Below are positions 8,573-17,800 of a stretch of DNA of 64,000 bases, in pieces; within the stretch, counting starts at the first letter, position 1; each line of letters begins with the position of its first letter. A program made the translations under genes and the position numbers. Below the pieces are notes generated by a model. That model was not told the origin of the DNA, ran no database searches, and saw only the letters and a list, made by a program, of their open reading frames with translations. This stretch comes from CAYPEK01 sp964409645 (GTDB lineage: Bacteria; UBP15; UBA6099): positions 71,314 through 135,313 of the forward strand of contig CAYPEK010000002.1 in NCBI GenBank assembly GCA_964409645.1, read 5' to 3'.

Positions 8573-10843
8573 TTATCTGGCGGAATCAGGTATGCCGCTG
8601 GAACCCCAATTCTCTGGCTTGTCGCTCATCGTGAATGTGAGTGTGCCTCCCGCCGTGATTTCCTTGTGGAAAATGTAAGGGCGGTCGAACGGTTTGCCGT
8701 TTAGCGTCGCGGACTTGATGTAAATGTCTTTGGGTGACGACGCGATTTTTTTGATCGTGAACGATTTGCCACCCGCGAACTTGATTGTCGCCGAATCGAA
8801 AAGCGGAGTGCCTATCACGTAATAAGTGTTCGGCGGCATCGGGAATATGCCGAGAGCGGAGAAAACGTACCACGACGACAACGTGCCGCCGTCATCGTTG
8901 CCGTACAATCCGTCCTCTTTGTCGCTGTAGAATTTTTTTCTCGCGAGAGAGACTTCCTCCTGAGTGCGCGACGGTGCGCCGGCCCAGTTGAACAGGTAGA
9001 TTGCGTGCAGGTCGGTTTCGTTGCCGGCGGCGTAATACTTGGCTGGCATGAGGCCTTTTCGTTCCTTGCGGGATTTTATGAAGAATTCGTCGAGTTTGGC
9101 GTAGAACTTGTCGCGGCCGCCCATCATCGACATCAGCCCGTTGACGTCGTGGGGCACATACCAGAGCCATTCCCACGCGTCGCCTTCGGTGTACGCTTTC
9201 TCCCATATCACGGGGTTGAGCCTTTCGACGAATTTTCCGTCGGAGTAGCGGCCCATGAAGAACCCTTTTTCCGGATTCCAGACGTTGAGGTAATTCTTCG
9301 AGCGTTTCAGGAACACACCGGCGTCGGCTTTCTTTCCGATCGCTTCGGCGAGGCGCGCAAGTCCGTAGTCGGAGTATGCGTATTCCAGCGTGTCCGACGC
9401 CGTGCTGTCGCGGCTGTCCGCGGGCAGATAGCCGTACTTCAGATAATCGGTTATTCCGCCGCGGCCGCTTACTATCGAGCCGGGCGGGAATTCAGTTGTC
9501 GCAGTCTTCACGAGCCCTTTATAAGCGTCGTCGATGTCAAACCCGCTGATGCCTTTCAGATATGAATCGGTGATCACGATGTCGAGCGGGGTGCCGACCA
9601 TGCAGCCCGCCTCGACCGACGCAAGCGGCCAGCGTGGGAATCCGCCGCCGGTGTGGTACATGCTGATCAGCGACTTAATCATGTCGAGCTGGCGTTCGGG
9701 CCAAACGAGGGTCATCAGCGGGTGATATGTGTGCATCGTGTCCCAGAGTGTGAAGTCGGAATAATAAGTGAACCCTTTTGCTTTGTGAACCTTTTTGTCG
9801 AGTCCGACGTAAGCGCCGCCGGCCTCGGACATCGTTGTGGGCATCTGCATAGCGCGGTAGGCGGCAGAGTAGAACGTGCGCTTTTCGCTTTCTGTTGCGC
9901 CTGTGACATCGAGGCGCGCGAGCTGTTCGCGCCACAGGTCGTGGGCTTTTTGTCGGTGCTGGTCGAACGTGAGTTTCGGATTGTCATGCGCCATGTTGAG
10001 GCGCGCCTGCTCGATGCTGATGAACGATATTGCAACGGAGAGTTCGACTGTCTTTCCGGCGGAGTCGGGGAAGGTTAGAATGGCGCCGCCGGTCACTCCC
10101 TGTGCGTCGTGTGCCGGTGTGATAGCTGCGCCGTCCGACCATGTGCCGTAGGTTTTGAACGGCTGGGCCGATTTTATAACGAAATATGTGTCGATGCCGC
10201 CGCCGCGGCCGGACAACGAGCCGTCGTAGTGGAACATCCCCGTGATCTCGCGTTTTGCGTCGTCTGTGTGCACGACCGTTTTCACCGGTTTGCCGCCTTG
10301 AATGTAATGGCTCGCGTCGATAACAACCTGCGTCGATGTGGCGGCGGCGGGGAATGTGTACCGGTGGTACGCCGTGTACATTCCGGCAGTAAGCTCGACC
10401 TTGATGCTGGTATCGGTGAGCACGACGGAGTAATAGCCCGGCTCGGCGGTTTCCATCTTATGTGAAAAGCTCGATCTGTAACCTTTTTCCTCGGAAAGAG
10501 TGTCCGGCGGATTGGTGGTGGGCATGAGAAGGATTGCGCCGTAGTCGGGAAAGCCCGTGCCTTCCATTCGCGTATGGCTGAACCCTCGTATGTGTGAATC
10601 GCGCGAGCGGTAGCCGGAACTGTGGTACTGGGCAAACACGCTGTTGCCGACGGATGTGTCCGGGCCGGGTTTAACCATTCCGAACGGCACTTGTGGACCG
10701 GGATAAGTGCAGCCTATGGCAAATCCTTCGCCTGCCGTACCTATGAATGGATCGACGTAGCTTGTGAAATCGGATTGAGCCGCAGTAGCGGCAGCGCCCG
10801 CGAGTATCATAGTCAGAGCAAACAAAATAATTCTCAACTTCAT
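8573..10843 (-). CDS. GH92-family alpha-mannosidase, secreted
   Basis: A 756-residue protein with GGAGG seven bases before the ATG and a signal peptide ending near ATAAQS. The N-terminal beta-sandwich begins with the family signature YVDPFIGTAGEGF ... YPGPQVPFGMVKPGPD. The (alpha/alpha)6 part carries YTEGDAWEW (about residue 550, glutamate of the acid site) and GNDDGGTLSSWYVFSALGIF (about residue 645), whose aspartates correspond to the catalytic-base region of GH92 enzymes. GH92 members are calcium-dependent inverting exo-alpha-mannosidases acting on alpha-1,2/1,3/1,4/1,6 mannosides. Linkage preference cannot be read here. With the GH3 enzyme it suggests breakdown of mannose-containing glycans. 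Confidence 0.93.
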   Translation of the reverse strand: MKLRIILFALTMILAGAAATAAQSDFTSYVDPFIGTAGEGFAIGCTYPGPQVPFGMVKPGPDTSVGNSVFAQYHSSGYRSRDSHIRGFSHTRMEGTGFPDYGAILLMPTTNPPDTLSEEKGYRSSFSHKMETAEPGYYSVVLTDTSIKVELTAGMYTAYHRYTFPAAATSTQVVIDASHYIQGGKPVKTVVHTDDAKREITGMFHYDGSLSGRGGGIDTYFVIKSAQPFKTYGTWSDGAAITPAHDAQGVTGGAILTFPDSAGKTVELSVAISFISIEQARLNMAHDNPKLTFDQHRQKAHDLWREQLARLDVTGATESEKRTFYSAAYRAMQMPTTMSEAGGAYVGLDKKVHKAKGFTYYSDFTLWDTMHTYHPLMTLVWPERQLDMIKSLISMYHTGGGFPRWPLASVEAGCMVGTPLDIVITDSYLKGISGFDIDDAYKGLVKTATTEFPPGSIVSGRGGITDYLKYGYLPADSRDSTASDTLEYAYSDYGLARLAEAIGKKADAGVFLKRSKNYLNVWNPEKGFFMGRYSDGKFVERLNPVIWEKAYTEGDAWEWLWYVPHDVNGLMSMMGGRDKFYAKLDEFFIKSRKERKGLMPAKYYAAGNETDLHAIYLFNWAGAPSRTQEEVSLARKKFYSDKEDGLYGNDDGGTLSSWYVFSALGIFPMPPNTYYVIGTPLFDSATIKFAGGKSFTIKKIASSPKDIYIKSATLNGKPFDRPYIFHKEITAGGTLTFTMSDKPENWGSSGIPDSAR

Positions 10844-10950
10844 TCTCGGCCCTCCGCCAATTTATAACTCGAATATCCTAACAGAAATCGCTGAAATTTG
10901 AACAAGAAATTAATAGGCAGAGTCGAGTGGAGAAAACGGATTTTGAATAC

Positions 10951-10976
10951 TCACCACAAAGACACGAAGGCACAAA
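10951..10976. repeat. Dispersed 26-base repeat, copy 1
   Basis: The sequence beginning TCACCACAAAGACACGAAGG is identical over 26 bases to 11141-11166. A degenerate copy is at 7151-7185. Confidence 0.8.
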
Positions 10977-11140
10977 GGGACGAAAACGATGCTGCTCGCT
11001 GACGCGCGCGGCAAAGAAATTCAAAGATCGAATATCGAGCAAAGAATATCGAACATTGAATGAGAAGTCTGGAATGCGGTCAGCTTATGCTCGTCGTATT
11101 ATTAATTAGCGGGCTCGCACCCACCGACTCTTTATATGAT

Positions 11141-11166
11141 TCACCACAAAGACACGAAGGCACAAA
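11141..11166. repeat. Dispersed 26-base repeat, copy 2
   Basis: Identical over 26 bases to 10951-10976, in the same orientation and 190 bases away. Confidence 0.8.
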
Positions 11167-11218
11167 AAAAATACCCCCGCGCTCACGCGCGTTAAGAGCT
11201 TTCCATGTTACTAGGAGC

Positions 11219-11235
11219 GCGGGCATCTTGCCCGC
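11219..11235. repeat. Short REP-like palindrome
   Basis: GCGGGCATCTTGCCCGC forms a perfect 6-bp GC stem with a 5-base loop. Such palindromes resemble dispersed intergenic REP elements. Confidence 0.5.
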
Positions 11236-11398
11236 AATTTTTGTGTGTCGTAATTTCCATCTGCTGGCCACACCACTTTTTATTTTATATAGTAGGGCAG
11301 GGTCGCCGCACCCCGCCGACTCTTTTTAGGGCCGTCAGCTTACGGCTTGCCCATAACGACATTGTTTTTATCTCATGCACAAAAGAAAACTTTTGTGC

Positions 11399-11494
11399 AT
11401 GGCACGCGATGGCACTTTAGATTCAACGGATGTTAACAACGACGGCGATATCTCAGTTCTCGACATTGATTATGTCGTACAGACGTACACTTGA
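11399..11494 (+). pseudogene. Dockerin-like/EF-hand C-terminal remnant
   Basis: A 31-codon frame from ATG 11399 to TGA 11492-11494 contains DVNNDGDISVLD, an exact match to the dockerin-type calcium loop D-x-N-x-D-G-x-I-x-x-x-D, followed by IDYVVQTYT and a stop. Only one loop is present and no gene body lies upstream in frame. I read it as the surviving 3' end of a lost secreted protein gene. A chance match is possible but unlikely for so complete a loop. Confidence 0.5.
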
Positions 11495-11572
11495 TTGATG
11501 CAGTTATTGTTTCTAACCCGAAAAGTGGTATTGCTAAGGATTAAGTAAGTATGGTATTCATAAAATTTAAAG

Positions 11573-12676
11573 TCACACGGTTCCCTGATAGGCTTTTTCA
11601 TTATAAGTAATTATATAATAGAGCGTATCAATAAGGATAAATAACTTAATCGAGCTTTCTTCCGTATAAATTGATGGATCATATTTGCCATGAGTAACAA
11701 CATGGCGATTGGGGAAAGTTAAATTAATACCACCAAGCCATTCATTGAATGTTTCAAGAAGCGGGCCACTGATAATAAAGTCAGCTGTCGAAATATTGAT
11801 TCTATTATCTATGTATCTTACAGCTTGGGCGGTTTTATTTTTGAATAGTTTTGTTTTAGATTCTTGTTTCCAAGGTATTATCTCTTCGGGATATTTTGCA
11901 TATAGCCAATCTGTAATGATACCTTCTATTTGTGGCAAAATAGTGTTGATGCTCAATGTGAATTTCTTAATTTTATGCGCATATATAGCATCAATTAAGA
12001 TTTGTTTACGCTTATTGAATATTTCATTGTCGAACCAAGTCGATGATAATTGTTCGATAAAATCACTCGTGCAATATTCTACAAAAATACGGCGTGCATT
12101 TGTTGTGTCATTAATTGACAACAGATATGCAATTTCACTTAATGGATACGGAAGAAGAGAAGGCGCAGCCCATAATCCTATTTTTGAAAATTGAGGAGCG
12201 AGACTATCATGTAGATACATGGTTTTTTCTTTCAAAATATATTGCAAATGATTTGCAATAATCTTACCAATAGGCCAGTTCTCAACATCGTCTTGATCCG
12301 ATAGAGTTGTGAAATTTGGAGTAGTATCAAATACGACGTTATATTGATATCCATTCCAATATACGAATATAAAAGCAACGCGTTCTTCGTTGACTAATGG
12401 AGGTTTAACCTGAACAATATCTATGATTTCATGTACATATATAGGTTTTCCTACTTCTAAAGGCAATTTCTCTGGTTTCTTAATTAACGCATTCCAACCA
12501 ATCTCATCATTGAATTCAATTATTGGAGCAGTGCCTTTAGGTAATCTAATCAAACATTGTAATAGCTTAAAATTATCAGGAAGAATATTTTCTCTTTTGC
12601 GGCGTTCCAATTCAGGGTTAATCCAAATATCTGCTATTTGTTGAGAAAATGTTACTTGTGTTTCTTGTTCATCCAT
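11573..12676 (-). CDS. HEPN-like protein of unknown function
   Basis: A 367-residue protein from ATG 12676 (the frame is open to 12724; neither start has a clear ribosome binding site). I do not recognise the whole protein. Near residue 325 is NRHVVTHGKYD, which contains R-x4-H, the signature of HEPN-domain RNases, followed by a helix rich in Leu/Ile as in that fold. The rest is mixed alpha/beta with no signal peptide, so it is probably cytoplasmic. The gene is much more AT-rich than its neighbours and sits next to repeat debris, signs of lateral transfer. HEPN proteins often act in toxin-antitoxin or anti-phage defence, but no partner gene is visible, so that role is inference. Confidence 0.5.
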   Translation of the reverse strand: MDEQETQVTFSQQIADIWINPELERRKRENILPDNFKLLQCLIRLPKGTAPIIEFNDEIGWNALIKKPEKLPLEVGKPIYVHEIIDIVQVKPPLVNEERVAFIFVYWNGYQYNVVFDTTPNFTTLSDQDDVENWPIGKIIANHLQYILKEKTMYLHDSLAPQFSKIGLWAAPSLLPYPLSEIAYLLSINDTTNARRIFVEYCTSDFIEQLSSTWFDNEIFNKRKQILIDAIYAHKIKKFTLSINTILPQIEGIITDWLYAKYPEEIIPWKQESKTKLFKNKTAQAVRYIDNRINISTADFIISGPLLETFNEWLGGINLTFPNRHVVTHGKYDPSIYTEESSIKLFILIDTLYYIITYNEKAYQGTV

Positions 12677-12920
12677 ATTTAGATCGTAATGAAAAATTAG
12701 ATAATTTACTAACAAAATAACCAATAATTATAAATAAATCAAATTATATAATAATACTAATCAATGAAGCCATCGCAACTGCGAGTATCACATATGTCGA
12801 AAAGATTTGCTAAAACCTCGCGCTTGATAGTGCGAGTGTTTAAAAACAGATATTTTCGCCATAAAAAATACGATTTGTCTTATCAAGGCAACTCTATAGC
12901 GGCCCGCGTTCGCTTGACTA

Positions 12921-14669
12921 TTACTTGATCTCTATGCTTGGGAGCACGAGGGCTGAGCCGTCGGCGCCGCCGACGTGAACCGAATTGTCAACGATTTCAT
13001 ATTTGATGCCGTCGTGCACAGGCGTTTTTTCGTCTCCGCCCTTTACCGCTTTGTATTCAGCATCGAGCAGATCGTGCGGGAACGCCACTTCCGTGCAGGT
13101 GTTTGTGCTGACCGAGAAGCGCGGGTGGTTCGAGCTCGAAACGGCGAGCCGCAGCTTGTGGCCCTTGTTGAATGTATAGGCAAAGTCGCCCGTGTAAATC
13201 CTTATTTTCATCTTTTCATTTTTTACAGCCGGGAGCATTTTTCCGCTTTCAACATCGCGGAAACTCACCCTCGCGATGCCGTCGTTGATGAGCATCGAGC
13301 GCCCGTCGGGATACACGTCCGTGAGCTTGGCTGTGAAGTCGGTGTCGCAGCCGGTTGTGGAGACGGTGAGGTCGGCGTAGATCGGGCCGGCGAAGGCGTA
13401 CGGCTCCTCGAACACTTTGGTTTCGAAAAGCAGGACGTCCGGGCGGTTTTCTATGCTGCGCTGATCCATCGATCCGTCGGTGTTGATAGTGAGGTTGCCG
13501 CCGCCGAGTGTTGTAACCGGGTTGGCGGGGTCGAATTTGTATGTGAAAGTTTTTGTGTCATTCGCTGGGCCGGAGGCATCGAGTTGCCCGGCGGGTGTTA
13601 GATACCACTTCTGAGGCTTTACATCCGCGGGCGGCCAAGTCGCGCTTTTAGTCCATTTGTTCCAGCGCGAGTCCATCTTATCGACGTCGCCGACCATGTA
13701 ATACATCACCGGCAATTCTTCCGGTTTGAGCTTGCCGTTCTCGCACCTGCCCACCCAGCTCAATATGTTCTGAATCATCGGGATGATGCCGGCGTTCGGC
13801 GGGAAGTTGAGTTCTCCCTGAAGCGATTTCGCTTCGCCGCCGTGTGTCCACGGGCCGAGTATGAGGCGCTGCATCCCGCGCGCGCCGTCGCCGCCTTTTT
13901 CCTGCAGGCTGTGATACGCGTCGATTGTGCCCTGTGTGAAAATGTCGTACCAGCCGCCTACGTGCAGCATCGGCACATGAACCTTGTCGGCGTTGTATGA
14001 GAGATCGAATTTTCTGACGAAGTCGTCGTAGAAGGGGTGGTCGGTCATGACATTGAGAGTGTCGGACTTGTAGCCGGTGCCGACGGCCCATCCGATTGCG
14101 AGGTCCTTGCGCAGTTCGCCGCCCCAGAGGATCGCCTCCGACTGGAGGTTGGCGGGTGCCACGGCGGCAAGCTCGCATTTCAGGTGCGGCGGGTTCGCGA
14201 TCGCTGCCTGATATCCGGCGATCGCAAGCGCGGAAGCGCCGAGGATCGTCACGCGGCCGTCGCTCCACGGCTGCTGTGCGATCCATTCCACGGTGTCGTA
14301 TCCGTCGTTCTGGTCGTAAAGGAAGGGGATGTCTTCGCCTTCGGAGTCGTAGCGGCCTCGCATGTCCTGCGACACGATTATGTATTTGTTGCCGATGAAC
14401 GTTCTGAACATGCTCAACGCGCCCCCGAATTTCCGGGTGTACGGGCTGCGCAGAAGGAGCACCGGCATTTTATCGGCTGCTTTCGTCGGAATGTTCACAT
14501 CCGTCGCGAGTTTCACACCGTCTCGCATTGGCACCATGTACGTCTGGGTTTTGTCCGGCGCGGCCTGTTTATTCTTCTTATCGCCTTTTGCTTCGGCGCA
14601 CGACATGGCGCCAAGAAGAGCGACGATGATTAAACAAATGACCGTTTTTGTGTTTCGTGATTCAAACAT
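12921..14669 (-). CDS. CocE/NonD-family alpha/beta hydrolase, exported
   Basis: The ATG at 14669 has GGAGG upstream and begins a leader (MFESRNTKTVICLIIVALLG, then AMSC), so it is preferred over the frame start at 14753; length 582 residues. The N-terminal alpha/beta-hydrolase domain begins MVPMRDGVKLATDVNIPT, the usual start of the X-Pro dipeptidyl-peptidase S15/CocE family. The nucleophile serine lies in TILGASALAIAGYQ (about residue 144). The C-terminal jelly-roll domain carries the SSSNHPRFSV block with the catalytic histidine. Family members hydrolyse esters or amides, for example acyl esters or peptides. The AMSC cysteine might be a lipobox, but the context is weak. The substrate is unknown. 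Confidence 0.85.
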   Translation of the reverse strand: MFESRNTKTVICLIIVALLGAMSCAEAKGDKKNKQAAPDKTQTYMVPMRDGVKLATDVNIPTKAADKMPVLLLRSPYTRKFGGALSMFRTFIGNKYIIVSQDMRGRYDSEGEDIPFLYDQNDGYDTVEWIAQQPWSDGRVTILGASALAIAGYQAAIANPPHLKCELAAVAPANLQSEAILWGGELRKDLAIGWAVGTGYKSDTLNVMTDHPFYDDFVRKFDLSYNADKVHVPMLHVGGWYDIFTQGTIDAYHSLQEKGGDGARGMQRLILGPWTHGGEAKSLQGELNFPPNAGIIPMIQNILSWVGRCENGKLKPEELPVMYYMVGDVDKMDSRWNKWTKSATWPPADVKPQKWYLTPAGQLDASGPANDTKTFTYKFDPANPVTTLGGGNLTINTDGSMDQRSIENRPDVLLFETKVFEEPYAFAGPIYADLTVSTTGCDTDFTAKLTDVYPDGRSMLINDGIARVSFRDVESGKMLPAVKNEKMKIRIYTGDFAYTFNKGHKLRLAVSSSNHPRFSVSTNTCTEVAFPHDLLDAEYKAVKGGDEKTPVHDGIKYEIVDNSVHVGGADGSALVLPSIEIK

Positions 14670-14850
14670 TCCCCGTAACCTCCAACCCAGTCGTCCAGCA
14701 TTGAACCAGAATTGTAACCGCTCAAGCCATATAAGACTATTGTTTTTTTTCAAAAAATCTTACACTCGTCCGGGTGGCTTTGATGACGGCCGTGCGGGTG
14801 CGGCGCATCGAAAGGAGAGTCATGTGCCCCGAATTGCGGCGGCAACCGGT

Positions 14851-17800
14851 TCAGCCGAATTTGCACATGCGTTCTTTGAGGCCGTCGATCGTTTTCGCCA
14901 AGCCGCCCTCAGATGTTTCGCGGTAGCGGCTCGCCATATCGTCTCCGATCTGCGCCATGGCTTTCACGACTTGGTTCGGGCTGACGAACGAAACGATCCC
15001 GTTCAGGCTGAGCCACGCGCCGAGGAGCGACTCGATGGCTTTGAACGCGTTCCGTTTTATGCACGGCGTGTTGACCTTGCCCGCGATGGGGTCGCAGACG
15101 AGGCCGAGCGAGTTTTTCATCGAGAGAATCATCGCGTTGACGACCTGATCGCGCGTGCCGTCGAGAAAATACGTTGCGAACGCGGCGCCCATCCCGGCGG
15201 CGGTGCCTGTCTCCGCCTGACAACCTTTTTCCGCGCCGGACGGCGGCACGATGTTCGCGGTGAGCGCGGCGAGGAATCCGCACATCAGCAGCGCGCGCAC
15301 CGCTTTCTCCTCGAATTCCTCCGGCGACATCTCACCGGAGCGCACTTTCATGTTCTTGAGCGCGAGATAGACGCCGGGCAGCACGCCGCACGCGCCGCCG
15401 GTCGGCGCGGCAAGTATCAGTTCCGAGAACGCGTTGCGAGTCATCGCCGTTATCGCGCCCGAAACGGCGTCGTAGAAGCTGTTGCCGAGAAATTCCGCGT
15501 TGACGTTGTTGAACGCTTCTCGGAGGTTCATGTACGTATTGATTACGTTGCTCGTCTCCGGAGTGCTGGAGTCGAAGTCGATGTCGCCGAACGGCCTGCT
15601 GCTTTCGTCGAGGGAGTGCAGCATCTGCTTTGCTTCAAGAATGATTTTTCCGGCTGTACCGTCGCTGTATTTGAGGCCGAGACACCATGTTTCGTATTCT
15701 ACCGCGAGTTGTGCGAGGTCGCGTCCGCTCCGGTTCGCATATTCGATCATCGAGTCGAGATCGTGGTACGGCAGCGCGTCGTCGTGCGCGGCGGGCTCTC
15801 CGTCCGGCGGATAAATCGGGTTGAGGTTGGGGATGCCGGGGTAGTCCTTTGCGTGGCTGCCGTCGAGCGGCGGCGCTTCCGAATCGCGGGGAAAAAACAC
15901 AACGCCGCTCCCGGTGGCAGTCCAGCCGCGCGACGTGAAATAGTCCGTTCTTCCAGCGACCCAGCGGCCTCCGGCGCTGCGAATACGGATTTTTCCGCCG
16001 CCGAGGGATTCGCCGGCGATAACGAGGTCGAAGTCGTTCCAGTTGAACTCTCTGTCCTCATTGCGCAACAAGAACCGTTCGCGTATGCGAGCTTCGTCGA
16101 GCTCGCCGCGCGGCACTACGGCTGCGAGAATCGCCACGGAGTTCTCGTGGAGGTCGCGCGGGTGTTCTTCGGGAATCGGCATATCCGCGCCGTTGCGCGA
16201 CGAGTCGAATTTGTGGAAACCTGCCCAGTGAACGTCGATGTTCTTTCCGGCGATCGCCCATATGCAGGTTTTCACCGTGTCTCCGTCGTACCACGGCTTG
16301 AAGTCAAAGAAAGCGATGTTTTCAGGGCGGCCCGCGTCCGGGGTGGATGCCCACGGCGGGATGGAATCGTCGTCCGTGCCCGCGTGATCCTGCGGGATGT
16401 CGTGGAGAAGCCCCGCGGCGAGCGCGTTGTGCGTGCGGTGTCCTTCGCCGGCCTTGCGGAACGAGTTGTGGAGCCTCGCTGAGAGACACAGCACGTCGCG
16501 CTCCGGATCGAACGAATCGGACACGAGCATGTTGATTGTTCTGCCGGCGAGGCGGCCGATGCGGTTCGCCCCGCAGGTGTGCGAACTTGACGGGCCGATC
16601 ATCGACGGGCCGATGAGGTCGAAGATGCTGATGTCCCGCCGCAGGTCCTGCGCGATCAGCGACACCATGAATTCGTAGAGCATGAATAGGGTTCCCTGAA
16701 CGAACCTTTCGGTTTCGGCGCGTGAAATGTCCGCGGCGCGGGGGCGGAATTCGAGGTTTATTTCATAGACCTCCCTGCGCGGCGCGATCTTCAATCCGTA
16801 GAGCATGGCAGTTTCGACGGTGTTGCCGGACAGCAAACGCGGCGCTTCGAGGAGCCGGAGCGCGTCGAGCAGATCGTCGATATAGCACAGGGCGGGCGTG
16901 ACGCCCACCGGCGACGGCAGAAGCGCCTGAACGGTCACACGCAAGGCGCCGGGGTCGTCGTCAGCGGTTTCGGCGTTCGCGACGGCAAACACGATCTTCT
17001 CCGCGCCGCGTTCATAAGCGAGCTCGGAGAGTTTCGTTTCCGCCATAGGCAGGAAAAGGGATTCGTTTTCGGCGATAAGCTCGTCGAGCGTTTTTTCCGT
17101 GTTCGAGAATTCGCGCGTTTTGATGAGATGCGCGCGGAGCTGCGTGCGGAGTTCGCCGATCGGCAACCGCGATTGTGCGAGCAGTGCACGAAGAGTGTCG
17201 GTTGACAGTTGAACGCCCGCGCCCTGCGGCGAAAGGGGAAACGAGCTGTCGAATATATCGGAGTAGAGAGAAAGTCCGGCGAAAGCGTTCTGCGCCGCGC
17301 CGAGCGCGAGCGCGGCTTCCGGGGCGCGCGAGTGCGGCGTTGGGGCTCCCGCGAGCCGAAACGCGACGCGGCCCGTCTTCGGCGACACCCATGTCCTGCC
17401 CATGATTCGGCAGCCGTTCGGAAGCGAGGCGGGAAGCTGCGAGACCTTGCTTTTTGCGGGCCTGACGGATGGCGTAAAAAGCTCCATGCCGCCCTTCGGC
17501 GTGCGCCTTAACAATGCGCCGGCCGGCCGGGCCTTGTTCCCCATGATTTCGTTGTAGAGTTTCTGGAACGAATTGTAATTGCTGTCCGCGGAGCGGCGGA
17601 TGCGCACCCACACCTGACCGTCGCCGTCAGACTTTTCGTCGCGGTCGTCGAATTCCAAGTGAACGAATTCGGCGAGCGATTCGTTTTCGCGGAGCATCCT
17701 ATAGACTTCCTCGCGGAGCAGGTCCGGATCGTCCGACTGCCTGTGGAATTTGAACTTGACGCGCGAGCGGCCGAGTTTGCTGAGAAGAGAATCGACCGAT

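Larger units (their letters stand above)
10844..11572. other. Non-coding, repeat-rich intergenic region
   Basis: About 730 bases without an intact gene. It holds two identical 26-base repeats (10951-10976 and 11141-11166), a short palindrome at 11219-11235, another GC-rich repeat-like stretch at about 11296-11320, and a dockerin-like remnant at 11399-11494. It marks the boundary between the GC-rich glycosidase block and the AT-rich HEPN-like gene. Confidence 0.7.

Noticed and set aside
14362..16482. 706-codon plus-strand frame
   Set aside because: Antisense to the serine dehydratase gene, whose catalytic motifs are unmistakable; the frame is Arg/Val-rich without motifs.
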